64,000 nt of DNA from Thermus caldilimi (GTDB taxonomy: Bacteria > Deinococcota > Deinococci > Deinococcales > Thermaceae): assembly GCF_004684245.1 (NCBI RefSeq), contig NZ_CP038452.1, positions 248,001 to 312,000 on the forward strand. Reading direction: 5' to 3'. The first letter of the stretch is position 1. Every line of letters starts with the position of its first letter. Of this stretch, positions 7,324 through 15,680 are shown piece by piece. The notes beneath the pieces are model-generated. The model was not told the DNA's origin and searched no databases. It saw nothing but the letters and a program-made list of their open reading frames with translations. Made by a program: the position numbers and the translations under genes.

Positions 7324-9945
7324 ATGCTTGCCTCTAAAGCGGCTCCCGGGGAGAATAAGACTGTGCCCTACCCGGTGCCCGCCTCCAGGCTCCTGCTCCC
7401 TCGTACGGCCAAGGAGGTGCGACGGGACCGCCCAAGACGCTTGGTGGAGGAAGCCTTCCGCCAAAGCCCCGGGGTGGTCCTGGCTGCGGGGGCGGGGTAC
7501 GGGAAGACCAGCCTGGCCTCGGAGTTTTCCGGGGTCTACGTGGCCCTGGCGGAGGAGGCCAAGGACCCGGCGGTTTTCCTGTGGCACCTTCTGGCGGCCT
7601 ACCAAGGCCGGGCCGAGCTTCAGAAGGTGGCGGAGTTTTTGGAGGCGGGGGCCTGGCCCAGGGCTTTGGAGGCCTTGTTGGGTGCCTTGGAGCCCTTGGG
7701 TGGCCACCTTCTGGTGCTGGATGAGGTCCATCGGGCGGAAAGCCCAGGGTTACTTAAGGTGGTGCAGGGCCTGGTCCGGCTTCCTGGTTTAAGGCTCTTG
7801 CTCCTTTCGCGAAGGGCCACACCTTTTGCCTTCCTCACGGTGCTTTCCGAGCGAGAGTTGGCCTTTGATCCCGAGGAGGCCTGCCAGCTGGCCAGGGCCT
7901 TGGCCCCGGAACTTCCAGCCTTTGAGGTGGAACGAGCCCTTTCCCTGGTGAGGGGATGGCCCTTGGGCCTCCGGGTGGCCCTTTTGGCCATGCGCCGGGG
8001 GCTTAGGCCGGAGCTGGCGCTGGAAAGCGCCGAGGGGCTCTTGGCCTACCTGGCCTATGGGCTTCCCGAGGGAGTTTTGCAGGAAGCCTCGAGGCTGGCA
8101 CTTTTGGGGGAGGTACCGGAGGCGGAGGGCCAGGCCCTTTTACCCTATGCCGAGGACCTTCTTCTGGAGAGGCGAGAGGGGAAGCTTTGTTTTCACCCCC
8201 TGGTGCGTAGCGCCTTGAAAACCCTCCTTCCCGAGGCGGAGGCCCGGGGGCTTTTGGCCAAGGCGGCGGCGGAAGCCCTAGCCCGCGGGGAGGGGATCCG
8301 GGCGGCCGGGTACCTCTTGGAGGCAGGCAGGCTGGGCCACGTGGCGGATCTCCTGGCGCAGGAAGGCTTTTCCTGGTTGGCGCACGGCCTCACCTACACC
8401 GTGCTCCGGCTTTTGGCCCATCTGCCGGAAGGCTTGCGCCAAGGACGGCGCGCCCTCGACCTGTTGGAGGCTGAGGCCTTGCGCCAGGCGGGGCGCTACC
8501 AGGAAGCGGAGGCCGCTTACCAGAAGGCCCTTAGGGCGGGGGAGGCTCGGGCCTACCTGGGTCTAGCCCGGCTTTTCCTGGACACCGTGGAACCGGCTCG
8601 AGGACGTCCTTACCTGGAGGAGGCCTCGAGGTTGTTTCCCGAGGAAGCCAGGCTTCTCCTGGCGGAGAACCTTCTCAACGAGGGCCGGGTAGCGGAGGCG
8701 GAAGCCTTAGGGTTCTCTGGGCCAAGGCTTCTCCTGAGGCAGGGGAGGCCTGCAGAGGCCCTGGCCCGCCTCAGGGAAAGCGAGGACCCCGGCCTGCACC
8801 GGCCGCCGCAGAACCATCGAGAGGGTACCCTTCTCCGGTCCCTTTTGGAGTGCGTGGCAGGGGATGCGGAGGAGGGCCTCAGATGGGCGGAGCGAGGGCT
8901 TTGGGAGGCCGAGGTGCTGGGGAGTCCTTTCGGCATGAGCCTGGCCCAGGCCAGGAGGGGGCATGCCCTTCTGGTTTTGGAACGCTTGGAGGAGGCCAAG
9001 GCAGCCTACCAGGCCGCCTTGGCCATGGCGGAAGGCGGTCCAGCGCGGCTTAAGGCGGAGGCCCTGGGGGGTCTGGCTGCCCTGGGGGATGAGGAGGCCT
9101 ATAGGGAAATGGTCCGCCTGGCCCGGACCGCTGGGGATCTCTGGGTGGAAGGCTTCCTCACCCTTATGATGACGTTGGCTTGGCTTCGGCGGGGCGAGGT
9201 TTTTTCCTTGCCCGCCTTGCCCCTTTTGGACCCCTTCCTTCGGGCTTTGGCCGAGGCCTACCCCTTTGGGGATGGATGGGAAGACCTTTTGCGGGTTTAC
9301 CCCTTCCTGGCTCACCGGACGCTTTTCGCACCCCCGGTTTCCCGGGTACGCCGGGCCCTTTGGCGGCTTGGCCGCCTTCCCGTTCCCTACCACCCCGGGG
9401 TGCGGGTGGAGATCCGGGTCCTGGGTGGGTTTGCGGTCCGGGTGGAAGGCCAGGCCGTCCGCTTCCGCCGGGAGAAGGCCCGGCTCCTCCTCGCCCTCCT
9501 GAGCGCCAGGGACTGGGAGAAGGAGGACCTCCTGGAGGCCTTGGGGGTATCCCCCGGGGAGTTCCGCGTCCTGTGGTGGGAGGTGGTGAACGCCCTGGAG
9601 CCGGGCCGGCCCAAGGGAGTGGTTCCCTACTTCCTCCGTACCCGCCCTTACGGGCTTAACCGCGGAGCGCCCGAGCTCTACCTGGACCTTTGGGACCCAG
9701 AGGCGCCCCTCGCCCCCCCTTACCGGGGCCTGGACCACCCGGTGCTGGACGAGGGGTCGCGGGTGTGGTTGGAGGAGCGCCGCCGCACCCTATTGCAAAG
9801 CCCCCACCCTGGGGACTGGCTGGCGGCCCTGCGCCTGGATCCATTGGACGAAACGGCCCTCCTGCGCCTGCAGGGCACCCCCGCCTACGAGGAGGGACTT
9901 CGCCTGCGCCAGCGGGCCCTGGAGGAGCTGGGGTTTCCCCCTTAG
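7324..9945 (+). CDS. STAND-ATPase / SARP-type transcriptional regulator
   Basis: The 873-residue protein combines three parts. Residues about 20-330 form a MalT-like STAND NTPase, with P-loop AAGAGYGKTSL (about 55-65) and Walker B HLLVLDEVHRAE. Residues about 330-650 are TPR-like helical pairs (YQEAEAAYQKALRAGEARAY, LEEAKAAYQAALAMAEG). Residues about 693-800 form a SARP-type winged helix (IRVLGGFAVRVEGQAVRFRR, EKARLLLALLSA), followed by a shortened BTAD-like end. Proteins of this build switch on when a ligand and ATP drive assembly, and bind direct repeats upstream of target promoters (family knowledge). The DNA-binding module is C-terminal, unlike classic SARPs. It directly follows the exported-protein cluster and is a candidate regulator of the paired GTCATYC boxes. 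The start is uncertain; a GTG at 7363 is possible. Confidence 0.8.
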   Translation: MLASKAAPGENKTVPYPVPASRLLLPRTAKEVRRDRPRRLVEEAFRQSPGVVLAAGAGYGKTSLASEFSGVYVALAEEAKDPAVFLWHLLAAYQGRAELQKVAEFLEAGAWPRALEALLGALEPLGGHLLVLDEVHRAESPGLLKVVQGLVRLPGLRLLLLSRRATPFAFLTVLSERELAFDPEEACQLARALAPELPAFEVERALSLVRGWPLGLRVALLAMRRGLRPELALESAEGLLAYLAYGLPEGVLQEASRLALLGEVPEAEGQALLPYAEDLLLERREGKLCFHPLVRSALKTLLPEAEARGLLAKAAAEALARGEGIRAAGYLLEAGRLGHVADLLAQEGFSWLAHGLTYTVLRLLAHLPEGLRQGRRALDLLEAEALRQAGRYQEAEAAYQKALRAGEARAYLGLARLFLDTVEPARGRPYLEEASRLFPEEARLLLAENLLNEGRVAEAEALGFSGPRLLLRQGRPAEALARLRESEDPGLHRPPQNHREGTLLRSLLECVAGDAEEGLRWAERGLWEAEVLGSPFGMSLAQARRGHALLVLERLEEAKAAYQAALAMAEGGPARLKAEALGGLAALGDEEAYREMVRLARTAGDLWVEGFLTLMMTLAWLRRGEVFSLPALPLLDPFLRALAEAYPFGDGWEDLLRVYPFLAHRTLFAPPVSRVRRALWRLGRLPVPYHPGVRVEIRVLGGFAVRVEGQAVRFRREKARLLLALLSARDWEKEDLLEALGVSPGEFRVLWWEVVNALEPGRPKGVVPYFLRTRPYGLNRGAPELYLDLWDPEAPLAPPYRGLDHPVLDEGSRVWLEERRRTLLQSPHPGDWLAALRLDPLDETALLRLQGTPAYEEGLRLRQRALEELGFPP

Positions 9946-9952
9946 GCCGCCC

Positions 9953-10897
9953 TCACTCCCAGGGACCTTTCCCAGCTTCGTCCAGGAGGGGAAAAAGGCG
10001 GGGGCAGTCCTCCTCCCTTAGGGCCTGGGCCAGGGCTTCCGCGGTGCCGGGGACCCTAGGGCCCAGGAGGGGGAGGAGGTAGGAGAGGAAGAAGAGGCGG
10101 CTGGACGCCCAGGCGGCCCCCTCGTGCCCGCCGTTCAGGGGGCTCGGGCAGACCTGTTCCAGCAGGTGCCGCAGGTGGGCCAGGCCCTGCTGTGGGTCCC
10201 GGGGGAGCAGGTCCATGCCCAGGCCGGCCTCGAGGGCGTAGGCCAGGTCCAAGGTAGCTTCCCGAACCTCATCGGGATCCCGGAAGTGGACGGGAAGCTC
10301 CGAGCTCGGGTAAACCGCCCACAGGGCCGCCAGGGCTTCGCTCACCTGCGACCAGGCCGCAGGGGATAGGTGGGGCTTGAGGTCCTCCGCCAGGACCTGG
10401 AGCCGCCACAGGAGGAAGAATCCCCGGCGGTAGGCCGCCCTCTTCCCCAGGAAGCCCCCGCGGTAGCTCGCGGCCACCCCGTCCTCCCCCAGGGCCATCT
10501 GGACCAGAAGACCGGCCACAAGGGGCGGGTCCAGCTGGGGCACCAAGACCTGCTGTATCTGCTCCAGAAGCTGGAAGGCTTGGGGTAAGAGGGGCCGGAG
10601 TCCCTGGGGACCTTCCTGGGCCAGCTGCCGCACCTGGGTAGCGAGGGTCTCCAACTGGGCCTGGAGGTCGGGGTGGGGGCGCAGGTTACCTGCCAGGAGG
10701 ACAAGCCCCTGGGCAAGGTCGGAGAGGGCCTGGTCCGAAGGGGCTTCGGCTTGGGCCTCGAGGGCTGCCCGGACGAGTTCACTTGCCCAGAGGTGCTCCA
10801 CCTCCTCCCAGCGCCCAAGGAGCAAGGGCTGGCCCGAAGCCCAAGGCGCCAGGGCTAAGAAGCCCAAGCCCATGAGGCGCGTACGCACCGCTACCAT
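9953..10897 (-). CDS. Exported helical protein of unknown function
   Basis: ATG 10897 follows AGGAGGAAGC on the minus strand. The 314-residue product starts with a signal peptide (MGLGFLALAPWASG after a short basic leader). The rest is almost entirely helical and rich in Leu, Ala, Gln and Glu, with no motif I recognise. Two Cys occur near the C-terminus (EQVCPSPLNGG, EEDCPRLF). It is convergent with the SARP regulator (7 bases apart) and follows the secDF hairpin, so it is probably transcribed on its own. Confidence 0.6.
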   Translation of the reverse strand: MVAVRTRLMGLGFLALAPWASGQPLLLGRWEEVEHLWASELVRAALEAQAEAPSDQALSDLAQGLVLLAGNLRPHPDLQAQLETLATQVRQLAQEGPQGLRPLLPQAFQLLEQIQQVLVPQLDPPLVAGLLVQMALGEDGVAASYRGGFLGKRAAYRRGFFLLWRLQVLAEDLKPHLSPAAWSQVSEALAALWAVYPSSELPVHFRDPDEVREATLDLAYALEAGLGMDLLPRDPQQGLAHLRHLLEQVCPSPLNGGHEGAAWASSRLFFLSYLLPLLGPRVPGTAEALAQALREEDCPRLFPLLDEAGKGPWE

Positions 10898-10924
10898 GCT
10901 TCCTCCTGTTCTCCCCTTCAGGAT

Positions 10925-10967
10925 AGCCCTCCTCCCCGGGTTCCAATGGAACCCAAGGAGGAGGGCT
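10925..10967 (-). terminator. Long hairpin after secDF
   Basis: Inverted repeat of about 20 bp per arm with a 3-base loop: AGCCCTCCTCC then GGGTTCC pairs with GGAACCC then GGAGGAGGGCT, with a small mismatch between the blocks. It lies 8 bases beyond the secDF stop. There is no U-tract on the minus strand, which is common for GC-rich thermophile terminators. Confidence 0.65.
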
Positions 10968-10974
10968 CAAGGCT

Positions 10975-13182
10975 TTAGGCCGCCCTTTTGCTCTGCCCCC
11001 GGCGTAGCTCCTTCCAGAACACCACCAGGGCGCTCACCACGTAGATGGAGCTGTAAGTTCCCACGAAGATGCCCACGAAGATGGCCAAGGAGAAGTCCCT
11101 GAGGACGCTTCCTCCCAGGAAGAGGAGGGCGACGATGGGTAAGAGGGTGGTGAGGCTGGTCATCACCGTGCGGGAGAGGGTCTGGTTGATGGAGCGGTTC
11201 ACCATCTCCCGGTAGGGGATGCCCCGCATGAGCTTCTGGTTTTCCCGGATGCGGTCTGAAACCACGATGGAGTCGTTGATGGAGTAGCCCACGATGGTGA
11301 GGAGGGCGGCGATGGTGGGGATGGAGAACTCCAGGCCTAAGAGGCTGTACATTCCCGCCACGATGGCCACGTCGTGGGCCACGGCGATGACGCTGGCCAC
11401 CCCGAAGGTCCAGTCGAAGCGGAAGGCCACGTAGAGGAGGATGAGGCCAAGGCCCACCAAGACCGCCATCACCGCGTTTCGCCTTAGCTCGGAGCCGATG
11501 GCGGGGCCCACCGTCTCGGAGGTGAGGACGTTGGCCTTTAGCTCCGTGGGAAAGAGCCGCTCCAGCTCCAGACGCTTGGCATCGGAAAGCGGCGGGAGCT
11601 TGAGGGAAAACTCCCGGAAGTCGGCGGTGGGAGCCTGCACCTGGGTGATGACCGCTTCCTTAGCGGGGAAGCCTTTGGCTTCCAGGAAGCGTCTCAGGGT
11701 GTCCACGCCCACCTCGGGGCCCGTGCGCAGGGTGTATGCCGTACCCCCGGTGAAGTCGATGGAGTAGTTGAAGCCCTTGATAAAGACCACCCCCGCCGCC
11801 AGTACGGCAAGGAGCAGGGTGGCCACGGTGACGAAGCGGGCTGGGCCCATGAAGTTGAACCTGGGGTCCACCAGCCACATGGGAGGGCGGATCTCCCCGC
11901 GCTCGGCCATGCGCTCCAGAAGGTAGCGGCTGAAAATCAGGTTGGAGAAGACGCTGGCCACCACCCCGATGGCCAGAACCACCGCAAATCCCCGAACGGG
12001 CCCGGTGGCGTACTGGTAAAGAGCGGCAGCCGCCAGCAGGTGGGCGGCGTTTACGTCCAGGATGGTCAGGGTGGAGTGTTTGAAACCCTCGGGGATGGCC
12101 TGGCGGAACTTCTTCCCGGCCCTGAGCTCCTCCTTGATGCGCTCAAAGGAAAGCACGTTCCCGTCCACCGCAGCCCCCAGGGTGAGGACCAAGCCGGCGA
12201 TGCCGGGGAGGGTCAGGGTGGCCCCCAGGCCCGAAAGGAGCCCCAAGATGAGCACGGAGGTGTAGATGAGGCCCAAGGAGGCCACCAGGCCGAGGCCAAA
12301 TCCGTAGTAGGCGAAGATGAGGAGGAAGATGGCCAGGGTGCCGATGAGGGCCGAGCGGATGCCCGCTTGGATGGCGTCCTGACCCAGGGTGGGACCGATG
12401 GCCCGGATCTCCGCCACCTGGAGGGGCACGGGCAATGCCCCGGAACGCAACACCAGGGCGATCTCGCTGGCCTCCTCGAGGCCCGATAGCCCCTCGATCA
12501 CCGCCTGACCCCCGGTGATGGCCTGGCGGATCACGGGGGCGGTGTAGACCTTGCCGTCCAAGACGATGGCCAGCTGCTTGCCCACGTTGGCCCGGGTCAC
12601 CTCCTCAAACTTCTTGGCCCCTTCCGGGGTAAAGGTGAGGGCTACCTGGGGACGGCCGAACTGGTCAAAAACCGCCCGGGCGTCGGCCAGGTCCGCTCCC
12701 GTGAGAAGGGCCGGGCCCAGGTCCTCGGGCTTGATCAGGTCTTTCTCCAGGTCCTCCCGCTTCAGGCGGGGGTTTTCCCGCAGGGCCTGGTTGATCTGGG
12801 CCACAGTGGTGCCGGTGGCCCCCTCCTTGAGGATGCGGAACTCCAGCACCGCCCGCTGGCCGATGAGCTTGAGGGCCCGGTCCTGGTCGGCCTGGGAGAG
12901 GCCAGGGAGCTCCACCACGATGCGCTTTTGCCCCTGGATCTGGATCAAGGGTTCCGCCACCCCCAGGGCGTTGATACGGTTTTCCAAGACGGTGCGGGCC
13001 TTTTCCAGGTCGTCGGGGGTGGGGTTTTCCACGGCGGCCTCGAGGACAATGCGCAGACCTCCTTTAAGGTCTAAGCCCAGCTTTACCTTGGGTTCCCCAG
13101 GGGCCCAGGGCTTCCAAACCATGAGAAGGGCCAGGAGAAAAAGGCCTAGGAGGAGCAGTCCGTTGAGAAGCTTGCGGTTCAT
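10975..13182 (-). CDS. secDF: Protein translocase SecDF (fused SecD and SecF)
   Basis: Membrane component that uses the proton gradient to pull secreted proteins through SecYEG. The 735-residue fusion matches the length of Thermus SecDF. SecD part: first membrane helix (GLLLLGLFLLALLMVW), the D1 signature LGLDLKGGLRIVLEA, periplasmic domain, and GATLTLPGIAGLVLTLGAAV with the AVDGNVLSFERI segment. SecF part from about residue 430: FNYSIDFTGGTAYTLR, then the helix bundle with IVGYSINDSIVVSDRIRE. ATG 13182 (MNRKLLNG) is preceded by AAGGTGA; the longer frame from 13203 lacks a site. It is downstream of infB and the small membrane ORF at 13320, and ends at a long hairpin. Confidence 0.95.
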   Translation of the reverse strand: MNRKLLNGLLLLGLFLLALLMVWKPWAPGEPKVKLGLDLKGGLRIVLEAAVENPTPDDLEKARTVLENRINALGVAEPLIQIQGQKRIVVELPGLSQADQDRALKLIGQRAVLEFRILKEGATGTTVAQINQALRENPRLKREDLEKDLIKPEDLGPALLTGADLADARAVFDQFGRPQVALTFTPEGAKKFEEVTRANVGKQLAIVLDGKVYTAPVIRQAITGGQAVIEGLSGLEEASEIALVLRSGALPVPLQVAEIRAIGPTLGQDAIQAGIRSALIGTLAIFLLIFAYYGFGLGLVASLGLIYTSVLILGLLSGLGATLTLPGIAGLVLTLGAAVDGNVLSFERIKEELRAGKKFRQAIPEGFKHSTLTILDVNAAHLLAAAALYQYATGPVRGFAVVLAIGVVASVFSNLIFSRYLLERMAERGEIRPPMWLVDPRFNFMGPARFVTVATLLLAVLAAGVVFIKGFNYSIDFTGGTAYTLRTGPEVGVDTLRRFLEAKGFPAKEAVITQVQAPTADFREFSLKLPPLSDAKRLELERLFPTELKANVLTSETVGPAIGSELRRNAVMAVLVGLGLILLYVAFRFDWTFGVASVIAVAHDVAIVAGMYSLLGLEFSIPTIAALLTIVGYSINDSIVVSDRIRENQKLMRGIPYREMVNRSINQTLSRTVMTSLTTLLPIVALLFLGGSVLRDFSLAIFVGIFVGTYSSIYVVSALVVFWKELRRGQSKRAA

Positions 13183-13319
13183 ACTCTTCACCTTTTGGGG
13201 CACACAGGTGCCCGATTCGCTAGCAGAAGGGTTTAAAGCCGTATACCAGAGCCTAACCTTAGACTGCGCCGGACGGTCTTTTGGGCTTGCGCCAGCGCAA
13301 GAAGAAAGGATGCCAGGCC

Positions 13320-13709
13320 CTAGCCCCCGTCCATCTGGAGGCGGCCATAAAGGAGGTAAAGGTGGGATGGGGAAGAGGTTTCCAGTGACGGCGGCTTGGC
13401 CTTCCTATTCTGGGGCTTAAGGGAAAAATGGGGAGGCCGGGTGGGAGCCTGGGCCAGGGGGGTAGGCCCGTTTCCTTGGCGGTCCTCCTTGAGGACCCAG
13501 GCAGGTCCCTTGGCGTGAAGCCCGGCTTCTCCCTTTCCCTTTCCCGCAGGGAAAGGGGGTAGGCCCTGGAGAACCAGGGCCAGGATGGCCAGGGCCAGCC
13601 CTAACCTTCCCCAAGCATTCCCTGGGGTCTTCCATTGCCCCAAGGAGGGCCTAAAGACCCCTGCCGCCTTAGGGCACGCCGCAAAGAAAGACCGCCCGAT
13701 CCAGCGCAA
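13320..13709 (-). CDS. Small single-pass membrane protein between infB and secDF
   Basis: Starting at TTG 13709, four bases after a strong AGGAGG that overlaps the infB stop region, the frame gives 129 residues. One hydrophobic segment (RLGLALAILALVLQGLPPF) lies near residue 40, followed by a Lys/Pro-rich, probably disordered or periplasmic tail. The good ribosome-binding site and the infB junction favour translation; the low-complexity tail argues for caution. I recognise no family. If it is not a gene, the 535 bases between infB and secDF hold nothing else I can identify. Confidence 0.5.
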   Translation of the reverse strand: MRWIGRSFFAACPKAAGVFRPSLGQWKTPGNAWGRLGLALAILALVLQGLPPFPAGKGKGEAGLHAKGPAWVLKEDRQGNGPTPLAQAPTRPPHFSLKPQNRKAKPPSLETSSPSHLYLLYGRLQMDGG

Positions 13710-13717
13710 GGAACCTC

Positions 13718-15433
13718 CTACGCTGGCACCTCCACCATCTGGAAAACTTCTATGATGTCCCCTTCCTGGAAGTCGTCGAACCCCTCGAGGCCGATGCCGC
13801 ACTCGTAGCCCTGGGCCACCTCCCGCACGTCCTCCTTGAAGCGCTTGAGGCTGGCCATTTTCCCCTTCCAGATTTCCTCGCCCTTGCGCAAAACCCTTAC
13901 CTCGGCGCTACGCACCACCTTACCCTGGGTGACCATGCATCCCGCCACCTGTTTGCCCCCGGGCAGGCGGAAGATGGCCCGCACCTCGGCCCGGCCCAGG
14001 ACCTCCTCCTTGAACTTGGGCTCCCGCTGCCCTTTGACCATGGATCGGACCTCGTCGATGAGGTCATAGATGATGCGGAAGGTTTTGAGGAGAACCCCCT
14101 TGCTTTCCGCCGCCTTTTTCACCGCACCGGAGGGGTTCACCCCGAAGGCCAGGATGGCGGCGTTCGCGGTCTGGGCCAAAAGCACGTCGGACTCCGTGGG
14201 GGCCCCCACCTGGGCCAAGAGAACGTTGATCTTGACCTCCTCGGTGCTTTCCTTGGCCAGGATGTGCTGGATGGCTTCCAGGGAACCCTGGGTATCCGCC
14301 CGGAGGATGAGGTTAACCTCCTTCTGCCCTTCCTCCTGCAGGGCCCGGAGCAGGTCGGCCATGGTCCTGGGGCGGCGCTCCTTCTCGGCTTCCTCGCGGG
14401 CCTTGCGCTCCTCTTTGCGCTCCTCGGTGATCTCCTTGGCGGCCTCCAGGTCCGGTACCCACTCCACCACATCCCCGGCGTGGGGAAGCTCCTGGAAGCC
14501 CAAAACCTGCACGGCACTTCCCGGGCCCGCTTCCTTGCGCTGGTGGCCATCGGCGTCCATCATGGCCCGGATGCGGCCAAAGACCTCCCCGGCCACCACG
14601 TGGTCCCCCACCCGGAAGGTGCCCTCCTGGACCAGCATGTTGGCGATGATCCCCGCTTGCTTGTCCAGCTTGGACTCGAGGATAACCCCTTTGGGCTCGG
14701 CGTTTGGGTCGGCCCGGTAGTCCTCCAGCTCGGCGATGAGGAGGATCATCTCCAAAAGGTCCTGCACCCCTTGGCCCGTTTTGGCGCTGATGGGCACCAC
14801 GATGGCATCCCCGCCGTACTCCTCGGGCACGAAGCCCCGCTCCATCAGCTGGCGCTTGACCCGTTCGGGGTCAGCTTGGGGTAGGTCCATTTTGTTCAGG
14901 GCGAAGATGATTTTGGCCCCGGCTGCCTTGGCATGGGCGATGGCCTCATCCGTTTGGGGCATAATCCCGTCGTCGGCGGCGATGACGATGACAGCGATGT
15001 CCGCCACCTTGGCTCCCCGCTGCCTTATGGTGGTGAAGGCCTCGTGCCCCGGGGTGTCTATGAAGACCACCGTGCCCTGAGGGGTCTTCACCTCAAAGGC
15101 ACCCACGTGCTGGGTGATGCCCCCCGCCTCCTTCTCGGCGATGCGGCTTTTCCGCAGGTAGTCTAGGAGGGTGGTCTTCCCGTGGTCCACGTGACCCATG
15201 ATCACCACCACGGGAGGCCTTTGGGGTAGGGCTTTCCTGCGTTCCTCCTCCGCCAGCTTCTCCTGCAGGCCCCGTTGCTCTTTTACCAGGTCCCGCACCG
15301 CCTCCGCATCCTCCTCGGAAAGGGTGGAGGCGTGGGACTTGTAGGCAACCCCCATCTGGTCCAGGAGCTCCAGGAGTTCCTCGTTGGTCATGCCCAGCTC
15401 TTTAGCCAGCTGGTAGATGCGTATTTTGGCCAT
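13718..15433 (-). CDS. infB: Translation initiation factor IF-2
   Basis: GTPase that places initiator fMet-tRNA on the 30S subunit. The 571-residue length is typical of the short Thermus form. Visible: N-terminal IF2-N helix (IRIYQLAKELGMTNEELLEL), G1 MGHVDHGKTTLLDYLRKS, G2 GITQHVGAFEV, G3 DTPGHEAF, G4 NKMDLPQ, then domains II-IV ending in QGYECGIGLEGFDDFQEGDI. It sits in the classical rimP-nusA-ylxR-infB order and overlaps ylxR by 32 bases, so it is probably translationally coupled. Confidence 0.97.
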   Translation of the reverse strand: MAKIRIYQLAKELGMTNEELLELLDQMGVAYKSHASTLSEEDAEAVRDLVKEQRGLQEKLAEEERRKALPQRPPVVVIMGHVDHGKTTLLDYLRKSRIAEKEAGGITQHVGAFEVKTPQGTVVFIDTPGHEAFTTIRQRGAKVADIAVIVIAADDGIMPQTDEAIAHAKAAGAKIIFALNKMDLPQADPERVKRQLMERGFVPEEYGGDAIVVPISAKTGQGVQDLLEMILLIAELEDYRADPNAEPKGVILESKLDKQAGIIANMLVQEGTFRVGDHVVAGEVFGRIRAMMDADGHQRKEAGPGSAVQVLGFQELPHAGDVVEWVPDLEAAKEITEERKEERKAREEAEKERRPRTMADLLRALQEEGQKEVNLILRADTQGSLEAIQHILAKESTEEVKINVLLAQVGAPTESDVLLAQTANAAILAFGVNPSGAVKKAAESKGVLLKTFRIIYDLIDEVRSMVKGQREPKFKEEVLGRAEVRAIFRLPGGKQVAGCMVTQGKVVRSAEVRVLRKGEEIWKGKMASLKRFKEDVREVAQGYECGIGLEGFDDFQEGDIIEVFQMVEVPA

Positions 15434-15680
15434 CCGTACCTCCTAAAAGGATGACAAGCGCTTCCGACAAGGCTCTGGCTCGGCCCCCAGTAAAGCGCCT
15501 GAGTTTCTTTTCCGTCCAGCACTCTGGGTTGTCGGGGCAGATATAGGCCCCCCTGCCCGGCAGTTTCCCCGTGGGGTCCAGGCGAAACCCCTCCGGCATG
15601 AGCAGGATCCGCAAAAGCTCCCCCTTGGGCCGCCTCCTGCGGCAGGCCACGCACATGCGGATGGGGACATGCTTCGCCAT
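15402..15680 (-). CDS. ylxR: YlxR-family nucleoid/RNase P-associated protein
   Basis: The 92-residue protein shows the YlxR signature: PIRMCVACRRRRPKGELLRI near the start and the GRGAYICPDNPECWTEKKL block with paired Cys. In Firmicutes the family (also called RnpM) binds RNA or DNA and modulates RNase P; that role has not been shown here. Its ATG overlaps the nusA stop in TAATG, and it overlaps infB by 32 bases, the standard position. Confidence 0.92.
   Translation of the reverse strand: MAKHVPIRMCVACRRRRPKGELLRILLMPEGFRLDPTGKLPGRGAYICPDNPECWTEKKLRRFTGGRARALSEALVILLGGTDGQNTHLPAG

Noticed and set aside
13262-13711. Similar segments near 13262-13302 and 13673-13711 in opposite orientation, possibly ends of a mobile element
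   Set aside because: The match is short and patchy, there is no transposase, no target duplication, and the right segment lies at the start of a plausible ORF.
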